Shown: positions 19,249 to 27,883 of the stretch, one piece after another | Layout: every line of letters starts with the position of its first letter | Position numbering within the stretch: position 1 is the stretch's first letter | The notes under the pieces: model-generated | The model's input: the letters and a program-made list of their open reading frames with translations, nothing else | What the model was told of the DNA's origin: nothing | Database searches by the model: none | Assembly: GCF_003855155.1 (NCBI RefSeq) | Contig: NZ_CP034073.1 | Location: 4,774,001 to 4,838,000, forward strand | Length of the DNA: 64,000 bases | Source: Shewanella psychromarinicola | Lineage (GTDB): Bacteria > Pseudomonadota > Gammaproteobacteria > Enterobacterales > Shewanellaceae | Direction: 5' to 3' | Translations under genes and position numbers: made by a program

Positions 19249-20901
19249 TTAAGCCGTTAGCAGTTCATATCCTGGTAATGTTAAGAAATCGACTAGCTCA
19301 TCTGAAGTGGTAATTTGCTCGAACAGCCCTGCTGCTACAGTGAACTTGCCAGCATTAAAACGTTCAGCACCGAGCTCTTTCTTCACGTTGGCCATTTCTT
19401 CTTTCAACATGTCTTTAAATAATGTTTTGGTGACTAATTTGCCATTTGATAAGCTCTTGCCGTGTTGGATCCACTGCCAAATTGAAGTGCGCGATATCTC
19501 TGCTGTAGCAGCATCTTCCATCAAACCGTAAATCGGTACGCAACCATTACCCTGGATCCATGCTTCGATGTACTGCAAAGCAATGCGGATGTTCAAACGC
19601 ATTCCCGCTTCCGTCTTCTCTCCATCGCAAGGCTCAAGTAATTCGCTGGCTAAAATCGGCGCATCCACATCACGGGTAATATGCAATTGATTGGTTCTAT
19701 CGCCACCAATATAATCATTAAAAATTTTCATTGCGGTGTCGGCTAAACCTGGATGAGCAACCCAAGTACCATCGTGACCATTTCGGGCTTCTAACTCTTT
19801 ATCGCCACGTACTTTTTGCAATACGAGTTCGTTAGTCGCTTCATCTTTGGCTGGAATAAACGCCGCCATACCACCCATCGCTAATGCGCCGCGTTTATGG
19901 CAGGTTTTAATCAGTAAGCGTGAATAGGCGCTTAAAAACTTAGTGTCCATGGTCACGGCTTGACGGTCTGGTAACACACGATCAGGGTATTTCTTTAATG
20001 TCTTAATATAGCTAAAGATATAGTCCCAACGACCACAATTAAGCGCGACAATGTTCGAACGAAGCTCATAAAGGATCTCCTCCATTTCAAACACCGCAGG
20101 TAAAGTCTCAATTAAACACGTACATTTAATCGTGCCAGGCTGTAAGCAAAAACGCTCTTCCACAAAGGCAAAGACTTTCGCCCACCAACGCGCTTCCAGA
20201 TGGCTTTCTAACTTAGGAATATAAAAGTAAGGTCCTGAGTTGTTAGCTAACAGTTGGCGATAGTTATGATAAAAGTACATTGCAAAATCAACTAAACCAC
20301 CAGGAATAGGTTTACCTTTGTATTCAATGTGTTTTTCAATAAGATGCAAACCACGTACACGTGCAATTAATACCGCAGGGTCTGGATTAAGCGAATAATG
20401 CTTACCTGTTCCTGGGGCGGTAAAATCAATATCACCACGTACGGCATCACGAAGGTTAATTTGACCTTCTACAATCTTTAGCCAGCTTGGTGCTAAGGAG
20501 TCCTCAAAGTCAGCCATAAACACTTTTACATTGGCGTTCATCGCGTTGATGATCATTTTACGGTCAACCGGACCGGTAATTTCAACACGTCGGTCAGTTA
20601 GATCTTCAGGCATGCCGCGAATAGTCCAATCACCATCACGTATCGCACGAGTTTCAGGTAAAAAGTCTGGCAACTCACCGCCATCAATACGAGCTTGTTT
20701 ATGTTGACGTTTACTTAACAACTCAGGTACTTCATCAACAAACTTTGCGCATAACGAATCAAGGAAAGTCACGGCGCCAGAGTTAAAGACCTCATCTTGG
20801 CCGTTGACAGTGGGACCAATAAACGTGAGATCGGTTTTAAGCGAATCATCAGCATTTGCTGTGGACTTACTGTATTGAGCTACCAATTGTTCTGCGGTCA
20901 T
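19249..20901 (-). CDS. aceB: Malate synthase A
   Basis: Condenses glyoxylate with acetyl-CoA to malate, the second glyoxylate-bypass step. The 550-residue length and motifs fit the malate synthase A subfamily: VFMADFEDSLAPSW, CTCLIETLPAVFEMEEILYE, ALNCGRWDYIFSYIK and GHDGTWVAHPGL. The ATG at 20901 is preceded by GGGAGCC. It is the promoter-proximal gene of aceBA. No aceK is present in this window. Confidence 0.97.
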   Translation of the reverse strand: MTAEQLVAQYSKSTANADDSLKTDLTFIGPTVNGQDEVFNSGAVTFLDSLCAKFVDEVPELLSKRQHKQARIDGGELPDFLPETRAIRDGDWTIRGMPEDLTDRRVEITGPVDRKMIINAMNANVKVFMADFEDSLAPSWLKIVEGQINLRDAVRGDIDFTAPGTGKHYSLNPDPAVLIARVRGLHLIEKHIEYKGKPIPGGLVDFAMYFYHNYRQLLANNSGPYFYIPKLESHLEARWWAKVFAFVEERFCLQPGTIKCTCLIETLPAVFEMEEILYELRSNIVALNCGRWDYIFSYIKTLKKYPDRVLPDRQAVTMDTKFLSAYSRLLIKTCHKRGALAMGGMAAFIPAKDEATNELVLQKVRGDKELEARNGHDGTWVAHPGLADTAMKIFNDYIGGDRTNQLHITRDVDAPILASELLEPCDGEKTEAGMRLNIRIALQYIEAWIQGNGCVPIYGLMEDAATAEISRTSIWQWIQHGKSLSNGKLVTKTLFKDMLKEEMANVKKELGAERFNAGKFTVAAGLFEQITTSDELVDFLTLPGYELLTA

Positions 20902-21759
20902 ATTTGGCTCCCTAAGTGCTATCAGTGTTGATAGTGCTATATGTGTTGATGTTGGTTGTCATGCTTCATTACTTAAACAGACTAGTTATTGCTATCACTC
21001 ACATTGAATCGTAAAGCTAAGCACCACTATCACGGCCTACGCTTAAATGTTTCAAATCAAGTTCAATAAAAAGTATGCCCATAATCGTTAACTGAAACTG
21101 ACGGTTAACCTGAAAGTTAAAAATACAAACGTTCAAATGTTTGTTTCGTACTAAAAACTAACCAAAAACGTTTGTAATTGCAACAGTTAATACTTTACCA
21201 AAACCGCCTTAAACACAGTGTCGACGATCACACAAATTGGTAATACCAAAGAATAAAAAGCAATTAAGCTAATGATTAATATTAACTTTAATAATTAGAG
21301 TTTATACTTTAAACGAGTGGGTACAAATTCATCTTACCAATTGACCAGTAAACTGAAATAGTATAAAAGCTTGTAATTTAATTACTTAATGTAAATATAT
21401 ATTTACATAACTTTAGTCTAAATTGTTGAATTAAACAATTTGATAACGTTTTTAACTTACCTATACGTAACTACATTTTATTGTTTAAAAACAAGATACT
21501 AAACTAAAGCAGTCAACTCAAAAATTTAAACAACCGTTTTAAATTTACGTTCACGTAAACGTTATAAAAAAAGACATTAGGACGTTTAAAAGTGTGAGTT
21601 ACGTCACCCGATCAACAAGATCAAGCAGATTGGTCTGTTTTAAATAAAATTAAATTTTTTTTTTAAAAAATGAAAAAAGTTCACGAATGGGGCAATAGAG
21701 AACCAAAATGGTGCAGTCGAAAGTATTAAACAGCGGTGATCGCAACGCTACGCTCACTG
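20902..21759. other. AT-rich region upstream of aceB, next to IS66
   Basis: About 860 bp with no supported gene. It must hold the aceBA promoter. A CAAAC...GTTTG type inverted pattern occurs near 21129 (AAACGTTCAAATGTTTG). A good CRP-like palindrome lies far upstream at 21593-21608. The composition is markedly AT-rich around 21350-21680. Confidence 0.5.
21593..21608. promoter_or_regulatory. CRP-like site
   Basis: TGTGAGTTACGTCACC fits TGTGA-N6-TCACA with one mismatch. It is about 690 bp upstream of aceB and 160 bp from the IS66 end, so its target is unclear. It may belong to the pre-insertion intergenic region. Confidence 0.4.
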
Positions 21760-21767
21760 CATGGCAG

Positions 21768-21787
21768 TAAGCGGTCAATTAAGCGGT
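21768..21787. repeat. IS66 left inverted repeat
   Basis: GTAAGCGGTCAATTAAGCGG, directly preceded by the target duplication GCATGGCA. Confidence 0.93.
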
Positions 21788-21801
21788 GGAGCCCGATATC
21801 A

Positions 21802-23307
21802 TCAAGCTTTTAGATCGGCATGCCAAGGTAATAAATCACTTAAATCAGCAAATTTATCCCGTTGTGGCAGTTCCGTGAAAAGTTTTTGGAAGTAAAAGTA
21901 CGGGTTAATATCGTTGGCACGGCAAGTCATCACCAAGCTATAAAGTGCAGCACTGGCTTTTGCACCATTTACCGATTGGCAGAACATCCAGTTTTTCCGC
22001 CCCGTCGTAAACGGCCTGATATCGCGTTCAGTGACATTATTATCAATGCCTAATTCACCTGATTCAAGGTAACGCCTCAGTTTTTCCCACTGATTCAATG
22101 TGTACTTGATTGCTACCCCAATTTTACTTTTGGGCAGGACTGTTTTCTCGCTTTTTTCTAACCATTCATGCAACGATGTTAAGATTGGCTCAGCCTTTTC
22201 CTGCCGGAGTGATTTTCGCTTATCGGGCGGTAATGTTTTTGCCCGCTTTTCTATTGCATACAGTTTTTGAATATAATTGATACCGACTGTTGCTTTGCCG
22301 GTTTTCTTCGGTTGCACCGCTAAGGCATCGTGGAATTTGCGTCTGGCGTGTGCCCAGCACCCGACTGGCATTATTCCTTCTATATTGTCGTAAACACTGT
22401 AACCATCACATTGTAAATATCCGGCATAATCTGCTAGAAATGCTTCTGGGCAACTGCGTGCACGACTCGGTTGATAATCATAAATAACAACAGGGTTATC
22501 GCTAAATTCATTGCTGCGATAGACCCACATATAGGATTTAGTTGCTGCTTTTCTATCTGGTTCATCCAATACTTGCACCGTTGTTTCATCTGCGCACAGC
22601 GTTGATTGAGCGAGTAGATTAGCTTTCATCGCAGCAATTAACGGCCTAACTAATTCGGCACTGGCTATGCACCAATTGGCCAGTGTAGCGCGGCTAATAT
22701 TTAAACCGCCACGGGCAAATATGTCGGTTAACCGATAAAGCGGTAGGGCATCACAGTATTTGGCGGTCACCACAGCCGCAAGCGCTTCAGGGCTGGCGAT
22801 ACTCTGGGGGATCGGCTGTGCAGGCTTAGGCGCGGTAATGACAGAGGTACTGGTTGATGTTGTTTCACATTCACGGCAAGCATACTTGGTTTGCCTGTGC
22901 TTAATGACGCTGATCTTCTCTGGAATAATGTTGACTTGTTCGCTTTCTTGCACACCGCATTCACGCATCACATGACCACAGCAATCGCACATAGGGCTGT
23001 CAAGAGTATAAGATCTTTCTTCACGTTCAAGGTGCTCAGGTAATCGTTTTCGACCCGTTTTACCTTGTTGTTTATTTTCATTTTTATTTGTGGATTGATC
23101 CTGCTCAGCTTCATTGAATGTGCCTTTCGGCATTTTCTCACTGCGTTGACCAAACTGCTTATTGCGGTTGAGTTGCAATTGTTCCAAAGCGATATTAAGG
23201 CGGTTTTCCAAGTCTTTATTTTTAGCATTGAGCACCTGATTTTCATGCTGCAACATTGCCAGCATTTTTTTTAGTTGTTCAATATTATCAGGCTGTTCAG
23301 TTGTCAT
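21802..23307 (-). CDS. tnpC: IS66 family transposase TnpC
   Basis: The 501-residue DDE transposase of the element. Residues 1-50 form a leucine-zipper-like coiled coil (IEQLKKMLAMLQHENQVLNAK). A TnpC zinc-binding region with CDCCGHVMRECG and YACRECE follows, then the catalytic core (LCADETTVQVLDEP, LQCDGYSVYDNIEG, GELGIDNNVTERDIRPFTTGRKNWMF broken across the acidic site). The C-terminal IS66 domain (YSLVMTCRANDINPYFYF) is complete. It appears intact. Confidence 0.96.
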   Translation of the reverse strand: MTTEQPDNIEQLKKMLAMLQHENQVLNAKNKDLENRLNIALEQLQLNRNKQFGQRSEKMPKGTFNEAEQDQSTNKNENKQQGKTGRKRLPEHLEREERSYTLDSPMCDCCGHVMRECGVQESEQVNIIPEKISVIKHRQTKYACRECETTSTSTSVITAPKPAQPIPQSIASPEALAAVVTAKYCDALPLYRLTDIFARGGLNISRATLANWCIASAELVRPLIAAMKANLLAQSTLCADETTVQVLDEPDRKAATKSYMWVYRSNEFSDNPVVIYDYQPSRARSCPEAFLADYAGYLQCDGYSVYDNIEGIMPVGCWAHARRKFHDALAVQPKKTGKATVGINYIQKLYAIEKRAKTLPPDKRKSLRQEKAEPILTSLHEWLEKSEKTVLPKSKIGVAIKYTLNQWEKLRRYLESGELGIDNNVTERDIRPFTTGRKNWMFCQSVNGAKASAALYSLVMTCRANDINPYFYFQKLFTELPQRDKFADLSDLLPWHADLKA

Positions 23308-23391
23308 TAATTAGCGTTCAAGACCAATAGATAGCGCTAGTTTGCCTGCTGTATTTGATCATGCAACCGCTATTTAGCGATCCAGTGATGA

Positions 23392-23742
23392 TCACCTCAC
23401 TGTCAGGCCATTTAAGGGTTTATGCCCATGGGATACTTCTAACGATAAGCCTGATAGTAACCAATTTAGCTGATGCTGGTTGATTGTCAGCGCGTCTTGT
23501 TCGTCGTTAGCGCCAGGCCACTTAAAGCGACCTTTTTCTAGCCGCCGATAGTAAAGCCAAAAACCATTAGTATCCCAAAATAAAATCTTAATTTTGTCCC
23601 GGTGGCGATTACAAAAAATAAACCAGGCTTGATTCAACGGATCCATTTCCAATACATCACTGACGATTAAAGATAAGCCATCAATGGCTTTACGCATGTC
23701 GGTATGGCCGGTAACAAGATAAATCTGCTTATGTGGTGTCAT
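23392..23742 (-). CDS. tnpB: IS66 accessory protein TnpB (Orf2)
   Basis: A 116-residue protein with the IS66 Orf2 signature: IYLVTGHTDMRKAIDGLSL, FIFCNRHRDKIKILFWDTNG and FWLYYRRLEKGRFKWP. It is required with TnpA and TnpC for IS66 transposition. Its start overlaps the tnpA stop (ATGA), indicating translational coupling. Confidence 0.95.
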   Translation of the reverse strand: MTPHKQIYLVTGHTDMRKAIDGLSLIVSDVLEMDPLNQAWFIFCNRHRDKIKILFWDTNGFWLYYRRLEKGRFKWPGANDEQDALTINQHQLNWLLSGLSLEVSHGHKPLNGLTVR

Positions 23743-24041
23743 GCTGATAGCACGCGTAAAAATTGTTGTAATTTGCTTGGCGCTAATGAGGCTGGAAAAG
23801 AAAACAGATAGCCGTTGGGCAATGCCAGCGTGAGTGGCTGGTCAGGTTTAATTTCAAGAAAAATCAGCGGCACCACTTTTTGCTTAGTTGATGACGAATG
23901 CGGGTTAAGTTTTTTAGTCCACGCATAAAATGTAGATAGGGTTAAGTCATTGGTTTTACAAAATTCAGCTTTGGTTAATTTACTTTCAGTTTGCTGCTGA
24001 AAAATGCGTTGCCAGTATTGTATTTTATCGTTTTTTGACAT
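23739..24041 (-). CDS. tnpA: IS66 accessory protein TnpA (Orf1)
   Basis: A 100-residue protein with an N-terminal helix-turn-helix-like region (YWQRIFQQQTESKLTKAEFC, LTLSTFYAWTKKL), as in IS66 Orf1. It is the first gene of the element, 62 nt inside the right inverted repeat. Confidence 0.92.
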   Translation of the reverse strand: MSKNDKIQYWQRIFQQQTESKLTKAEFCKTNDLTLSTFYAWTKKLNPHSSSTKQKVVPLIFLEIKPDQPLTLALPNGYLFSFPASLAPSKLQQFLRVLSA

Positions 24042-24102
24042 GATTATTTTCCTAGATTTAGTTAGGAAATAATCATGTCACATTTGAAGATTATTGGTAT
24101 GT

Positions 24103-24122
24103 GCGGTTAATTGAGCGCTTAC
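24103..24122. repeat. IS66 right inverted repeat
   Basis: Reverse complement GTAAGCGCTCAATTAACCGC, directly followed on the plus strand by the target duplication GCATGGCA. Confidence 0.93.
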
Positions 24123-24378
24123 GCATGGCAGTTATCGACTTATCGATAATTCATCAACCATTTCTAGCGTGAACAGAGTCATGCTTATACGCTACGTGGC
24201 GGGAAAAATTGAGAAAGCGTTGAGAAAGAGCTAACAAAGAGAGTCATAAGGTGGGCGGTTAATGTTTGCTACAAGGGGGCTTGATAGGATTTTGCTTTAA
24301 GCAACTTGGGGCAGAGACTTTACCCTCTTAACCACAACAGCTGGGGGCCGATTTTAGCCGCAATGACATGGGGTGCTA

Positions 24379-26166
24379 TCATAAGCCTGATTCGATTATT
24401 GTCAGCTTGTCTGATGACGGCGGTTTCATGGTGTCGTTGTAACATACCGCACAATTTCGACCGTTATGTTTGGCCTTATAAAGGGCTAAATCGGCACGGT
24501 GAATTAATGGATCAAGGCTTAAATCATTTTTATCGACACTGCTAATGCCACAACTGATGGTAACCGTAAAATCGTGGCCAGAGAAACGAGTGTTAATATT
24601 GGCAACTTCACTGCGGATCTGTTCGGCTAAATCAGCAGCTATATTTTCAGTCTGCTTGGGCATAAAGATAGCAAACTCTTCCCCGCCCATTCGAGTAAAA
24701 ATATGAGTAGAGTTCAACATATCACCAATCACATGAGTCACCTTTTTTAATACCCAGTCACCGGTGGCATGGCCATATTGATCATTAATATTTTTAAATA
24801 AGTCCAAATCCATCAACATAACTGAGAATGACTCGCCAAGCGTTTGAGCTTGAATGAATTCATTTTCCGCCATCTCTTGTCCTGTACGGCGGTTAAAAAT
24901 CCCCGTTAATCCATCTCGCTGCGCTTGTTTCATAAATTGATTACGTTGCAACCAAGCAGATACCAATAACAATAATAAACCAACAGAAAGACCCACAAGT
25001 AACGTTGAGATCATGATGGAGGAGCTTTTTTCCTTCATGACTAAATCTTTTTGTTTTATCAGTAACTCGTGATCTTGGATCAAACTGGTATTCTCACGAT
25101 TTTTTTCAACGCTATCAAAGCGGGCCATTTGATAAGCATTTTCTTTTACTTTCTGTTCATCAAGCAATTGCTTAGCCAGTGCAGAAGCGACAACTTGATA
25201 TTGGTACGCTTTATCAAAGTGACCACGTTTACCTGCAATCAAAGAAAGGACTTCATTAACACGCTTTTTTACTTGCATGTTACTGGGTTTATTAGGTAAA
25301 GCATTGACTAATTGGGCAAACATTTTAGCTTGTTGGTAATCGCCTGAATGAAAATAAATAACGCTTAAATAAGACTGTATTTCATTTATTTCAACTTTAA
25401 ATTTAAACTTTTGGTAGCGTTCTAAAGCCACTAGGTACAAACTTTCGGCTGCCGCATATTGTCCTTTATCAAACAGCACATTGCCTTGCCCCTTAATAGA
25501 CATAATCTCAATTAAAGGAAGGCCATGATCTTTACAATACACTCGGGTGTCTTTGAATAATGTTTCAGCTTGATCAAAGTGCTGTAATTTTAAATGCGCT
25601 ACAGAAAGGAGTAGCATTGAAAAACATTGATTTCGTGGATCTGCACCCTGGTTTAAACTCAGTGCTAATTGTGAAATTCGTAGCATTTCGTCATAAGCAC
25701 CGAGTTGTAAGTACACGTTCGACAAGCGATTATAAGACTTTATTTTTATGCTGTTATCTTGATAATTTTCGATACGAGAAAAATTTTCCTCTAAGAGAGA
25801 AAAAGCTCGTTGATAGTTTCGCTGCGCTATATTTACGGTAATTTTAAATAAATAAATATTTGTCAGAACTTCCCCTGTTGGGTTAAACGTTAACGCTTTA
25901 TCTAATGCCTTATCCGCTTCAACAAAATCGCCCAAATAAATATACTTTGCACTTAATAACCCATACAAACGACTGTGTTGTTGAGCCGTTAACAATGACT
26001 CAGAAGATAATGCAGCATCAATTTGTTCAATGGCTTGATTAATATCAGTCTGCAATGACTTTTCAATAGCATCTAAGCCTTTATCATAATCAATGCTAGC
26101 GGCAATCGCCGTACAGCTCAAAAACGATACAAAGATTATAAATATGTAGGGTAATTTTTTTAACAA
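24379..26166 (-). CDS. TPR sensor diguanylate cyclase (GGDEF), third gene of the borosin locus
   Basis: A 595-residue protein with a signal peptide (LKKLPYIFIIFVSFLSCTAIAA) and a TPR-rich extracytoplasmic region (about 25-340). A coiled-coil and one membrane helix near 385-408 (IMISTLLVGLSVGLLLLLVSAW) lead to a cytoplasmic GGDEF domain with the active motif GGEEF (about 494-498). The inhibitory I-site RxxD is not present five residues before it (the bases encode NSTH). It should make cyclic-di-GMP in response to a periplasmic protein or peptide cue. The start is TTG at 26166, only 5 nt after the stop of the borosin precursor, without a strong ribosome site, so translational coupling is likely. 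Confidence 0.88.
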   Translation of the reverse strand: MLKKLPYIFIIFVSFLSCTAIAASIDYDKGLDAIEKSLQTDINQAIEQIDAALSSESLLTAQQHSRLYGLLSAKYIYLGDFVEADKALDKALTFNPTGEVLTNIYLFKITVNIAQRNYQRAFSLLEENFSRIENYQDNSIKIKSYNRLSNVYLQLGAYDEMLRISQLALSLNQGADPRNQCFSMLLLSVAHLKLQHFDQAETLFKDTRVYCKDHGLPLIEIMSIKGQGNVLFDKGQYAAAESLYLVALERYQKFKFKVEINEIQSYLSVIYFHSGDYQQAKMFAQLVNALPNKPSNMQVKKRVNEVLSLIAGKRGHFDKAYQYQVVASALAKQLLDEQKVKENAYQMARFDSVEKNRENTSLIQDHELLIKQKDLVMKEKSSSIMISTLLVGLSVGLLLLLVSAWLQRNQFMKQAQRDGLTGIFNRRTGQEMAENEFIQAQTLGESFSVMLMDLDLFKNINDQYGHATGDWVLKKVTHVIGDMLNSTHIFTRMGGEEFAIFMPKQTENIAADLAEQIRSEVANINTRFSGHDFTVTISCGISSVDKNDLSLDPLIHRADLALYKAKHNGRNCAVCYNDTMKPPSSDKLTIIESGL

Positions 26167-26171
26167 AATAA

Positions 26172-26384
26172 CTACTCTGTTGGATTTAGCACAATCAAAT
26201 ACATCGCCATTTCTTTGTCGCCGGACAACTGGCTGATGCGCGTTTTGTCGCCAGACATTACCGCTTCAATCTCTTCTTCTGTTAATCCATTTGATTTCAT
26301 TACGCCGCGAGGATCACGCTTATATGCTTCTAATAGCGCAGCATTAGTCCCCAGTTTAGTAAAAAATGTACTTATGTTCGACAT
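26172..26384 (-). CDS. SonA-like borosin precursor peptide
   Basis: A 70-residue peptide. Residues 1-58 form the helical borosin-binding (LigA-like) domain, with STFFTKLGTNAALLEAYKRD and GVMKSNGLTEEEIEAVMSGD. The C-terminal tail MAMYLIVLNPTE (59-70) is a hydrophobic core with the run YLIVL. In split borosins such as SonA of Shewanella oneidensis, residues in this tail receive backbone N-methyl groups from a separate methyltransferase. A matching SonM-like gene lies upstream. The pattern differs from LigA dioxygenase subunits, which would sit beside LigB. A TATAAT and an AGAG ribosome site precede the ATG at 26384. Confidence 0.85.
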   Translation of the reverse strand: MSNISTFFTKLGTNAALLEAYKRDPRGVMKSNGLTEEEIEAVMSGDKTRISQLSGDKEMAMYLIVLNPTE

Positions 26385-26410
26385 GTTATTGCTCTCTATT
26401 TTAAGAATTT

Positions 26411-26416
26411 ATTATA
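26411..26416 (-). promoter_or_regulatory. Possible -10 element for the borosin precursor gene
   Basis: On the minus strand TATAAT lies 27 nt before the precursor ATG. The -35 region is poor. It could give the precursor its own promoter in addition to readthrough from the methyltransferase gene. Confidence 0.4.
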
Positions 26417-26508
26417 GTTTTTTATTGTTAATTCATAATCATAATGACATAACAGGTTGCAACTCAACACCTAAAGAGCATGCTACTGATTTAGCTAGCG
26501 TTCATAAG

Positions 26509-26531
26509 CTGGAGTGTACTTTACACTCCAG
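26509..26531 (-). other. Strong hairpin between methyltransferase and precursor genes
   Basis: A perfect 10-bp stem, CTGGAGTGTA / TACACTCCAG, with a 3-nt loop lies in the 350-nt gap of the borosin operon. No T-run follows on the minus strand. It could be a processing or stabilising element that sets precursor level above enzyme level, or a protein-binding site. The rest of the gap shows no ORF. Confidence 0.6.
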
Positions 26532-26734
26532 TGGAATTAACAACAAACGGTGCTAGTTGTTACCCTTACATTAGCTGACAATTTCAATGAGCCATATTCT
26601 AAATGTGCCGATTAACATTGGCAAAAGGGTATTCCATCATTGCTGCATCCATATCCAGCATTATAAAAAAATCGTCATGTTAACCATAATAACTCTCTTA
26701 TTGTATCGTATAATCTTTTAATTTTAACAGTCAC

Positions 26735-27571
26735 TTACCCCATATCTAATGCTGTTATGCCTAATTTAGCCAACATTTCATGGTTAAGAGTGATTTGGCT
26801 CGCAGGAGGGATCAATAATGTGCTAATCGTCGTTAACCTAGCCTCTGGCAATGCCGACAGCGATATACGCTCTATCACTGGTGATTGAAATGGCAAATTT
26901 GCTGCTTCATATATAATCACTTGATGGTTAAGCGGATACCACTGAGATAAATGTTCAACCAAAACCTGCAATCTCGCTTCAGTGGTACTAAATTGAGTCA
27001 AGGTGTGTTCGCCAGCAAGGGCTATCTGCCAAAGTAACAGGTGCGTGGTAGGATCAGGGACATGGTGATAAAGCATGAATTGAGTAGCCTCAAAGCTTTG
27101 GTGACCACTATTGCCAGGATCGATGCCTAAATCGGCCCACAAACACGCTTCGGCTGAAATCCCCGGTAACATGCTCGCGTCGTAACCTTCAGCACGGGCT
27201 TGTTTAATGGATAAATGCGCCACACAAGCAAACACCCCTGGGTGCCCATATAATGCGCACACAACTAATTTCCCTAGGCGCACTTCATCTAAAACGGCAT
27301 TGATCATTTCAGCATAAGTATCACGGCGATTTTTTATCTCATCGTGTTGAGCATAGTAAACTTGTAGTGAACGCACATCAGCATTAAGCGACATCAGCCA
27401 CCGTTCAGAAAAACCATCGGGCACTAACGAAAACACCACATCAGCATGTTCAATATAACTCAAACTTAATAAGCCTATTTGCCCAGCAAGCTGTAACCCG
27501 GTTCCAACACAAATAAGCTTACCTTGGTTTGCACTAGCTAATGTTGTTACCTGCGATGGATGAATAGTCAT
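26735..27571 (-). CDS. SonM-like borosin peptide backbone (alpha-N) methyltransferase
   Basis: A 278-residue protein of the SAM-dependent tetrapyrrole methylase fold. Visible motifs are LICVGTGLQLAGQIGLLS (19-36), the KNRRDTYAEM segment (80-89), VVCALYGHPGVFACV (103-117), MLPGISAEACLWADLGIDPG (134-153), HQSFEATQFMLYHH and PDPTTHLLLWQIALAGEH. This closely follows the split-borosin enzyme SonM, including the YGHPG and GISAEACLWADLGIDPG segments, rather than CobA/CysG-type porphyrin methylases. No porphyrin or cobalamin gene is nearby. It methylates backbone amides of a separate precursor, here the 70-residue peptide gene 350 nt downstream. Confidence 0.88.
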   Translation of the reverse strand: MTIHPSQVTTLASANQGKLICVGTGLQLAGQIGLLSLSYIEHADVVFSLVPDGFSERWLMSLNADVRSLQVYYAQHDEIKNRRDTYAEMINAVLDEVRLGKLVVCALYGHPGVFACVAHLSIKQARAEGYDASMLPGISAEACLWADLGIDPGNSGHQSFEATQFMLYHHVPDPTTHLLLWQIALAGEHTLTQFSTTEARLQVLVEHLSQWYPLNHQVIIYEAANLPFQSPVIERISLSALPEARLTTISTLLIPPASQITLNHEMLAKLGITALDMG

Positions 27572-27883
27572 GGTGGTTTCTTATTATTGTAATCACTACA
27601 ACTTATATAAAATATAAATTATCAGTGACTTATACATAAATAGCATTTGATATCGACAAATATTAGCTCGAGCGTTTTAAATCGAACAATTTAACAACAT
27701 CTTACCAACATTTCTGCTGTAACGATAAATAAAAATGAAAATTTACTATAAATTTATTTCTCCGAAAAATGGAACTTAGCGCGCTAAATTGACTCAAAGC
27801 CACAACATCTTCTAATAGCCCCTTGTCAGCATAGGGACAGCTTGGGTATGATGACCGACAGAATTTAGGAAGTAGCGCAGACA
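27572..27883. other. Divergent promoter region of bamE and the borosin operon
   Basis: About 310 bp of AT-rich sequence between divergent genes. It must hold both promoters. I can point to AGGAAG before bamE (about 27868) as a ribosome site, but no clear operator. A short minus-strand frame here (27702-27884) looks like chance. Confidence 0.4.

Larger units (their letters stand above)
21768..24122 (-). mobile_element. Complete IS66-family insertion sequence (2355 bp)
   Basis: The element has three minus-strand genes, tnpA (Orf1), tnpB (Orf2) and tnpC (DDE transposase). It is bounded by inverted repeats, GTAAGCGGTCAATTAAGCGG on the left and GTAAGCGCTCAATTAACCGC reading inward from the right (17 of 20 match). 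The 8-bp sequence GCATGGCA occurs directly outside both ends (21760-21767 and 24123-24130), the target duplication size typical of IS66. All frames are open and the duplication is perfect, so the insertion looks recent and possibly active. Confidence 0.96.

Noticed and set aside
21862..23274. Several plus-strand ORFs inside IS66
   Set aside because: They are antisense shadows of the transposase gene.
26172..26384. LigA-type dioxygenase subunit as identity of the 70-residue protein
   Set aside because: No LigB partner is present; the adjacent SonM-like methyltransferase and hydrophobic C-terminal tail fit a borosin precursor much better.
26735..27571. Uroporphyrinogen or precorrin methyltransferase as identity of the 278-residue protein
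   Set aside because: No tetrapyrrole genes are nearby, and the sequence follows SonM segments rather than CobA/CysG motifs.
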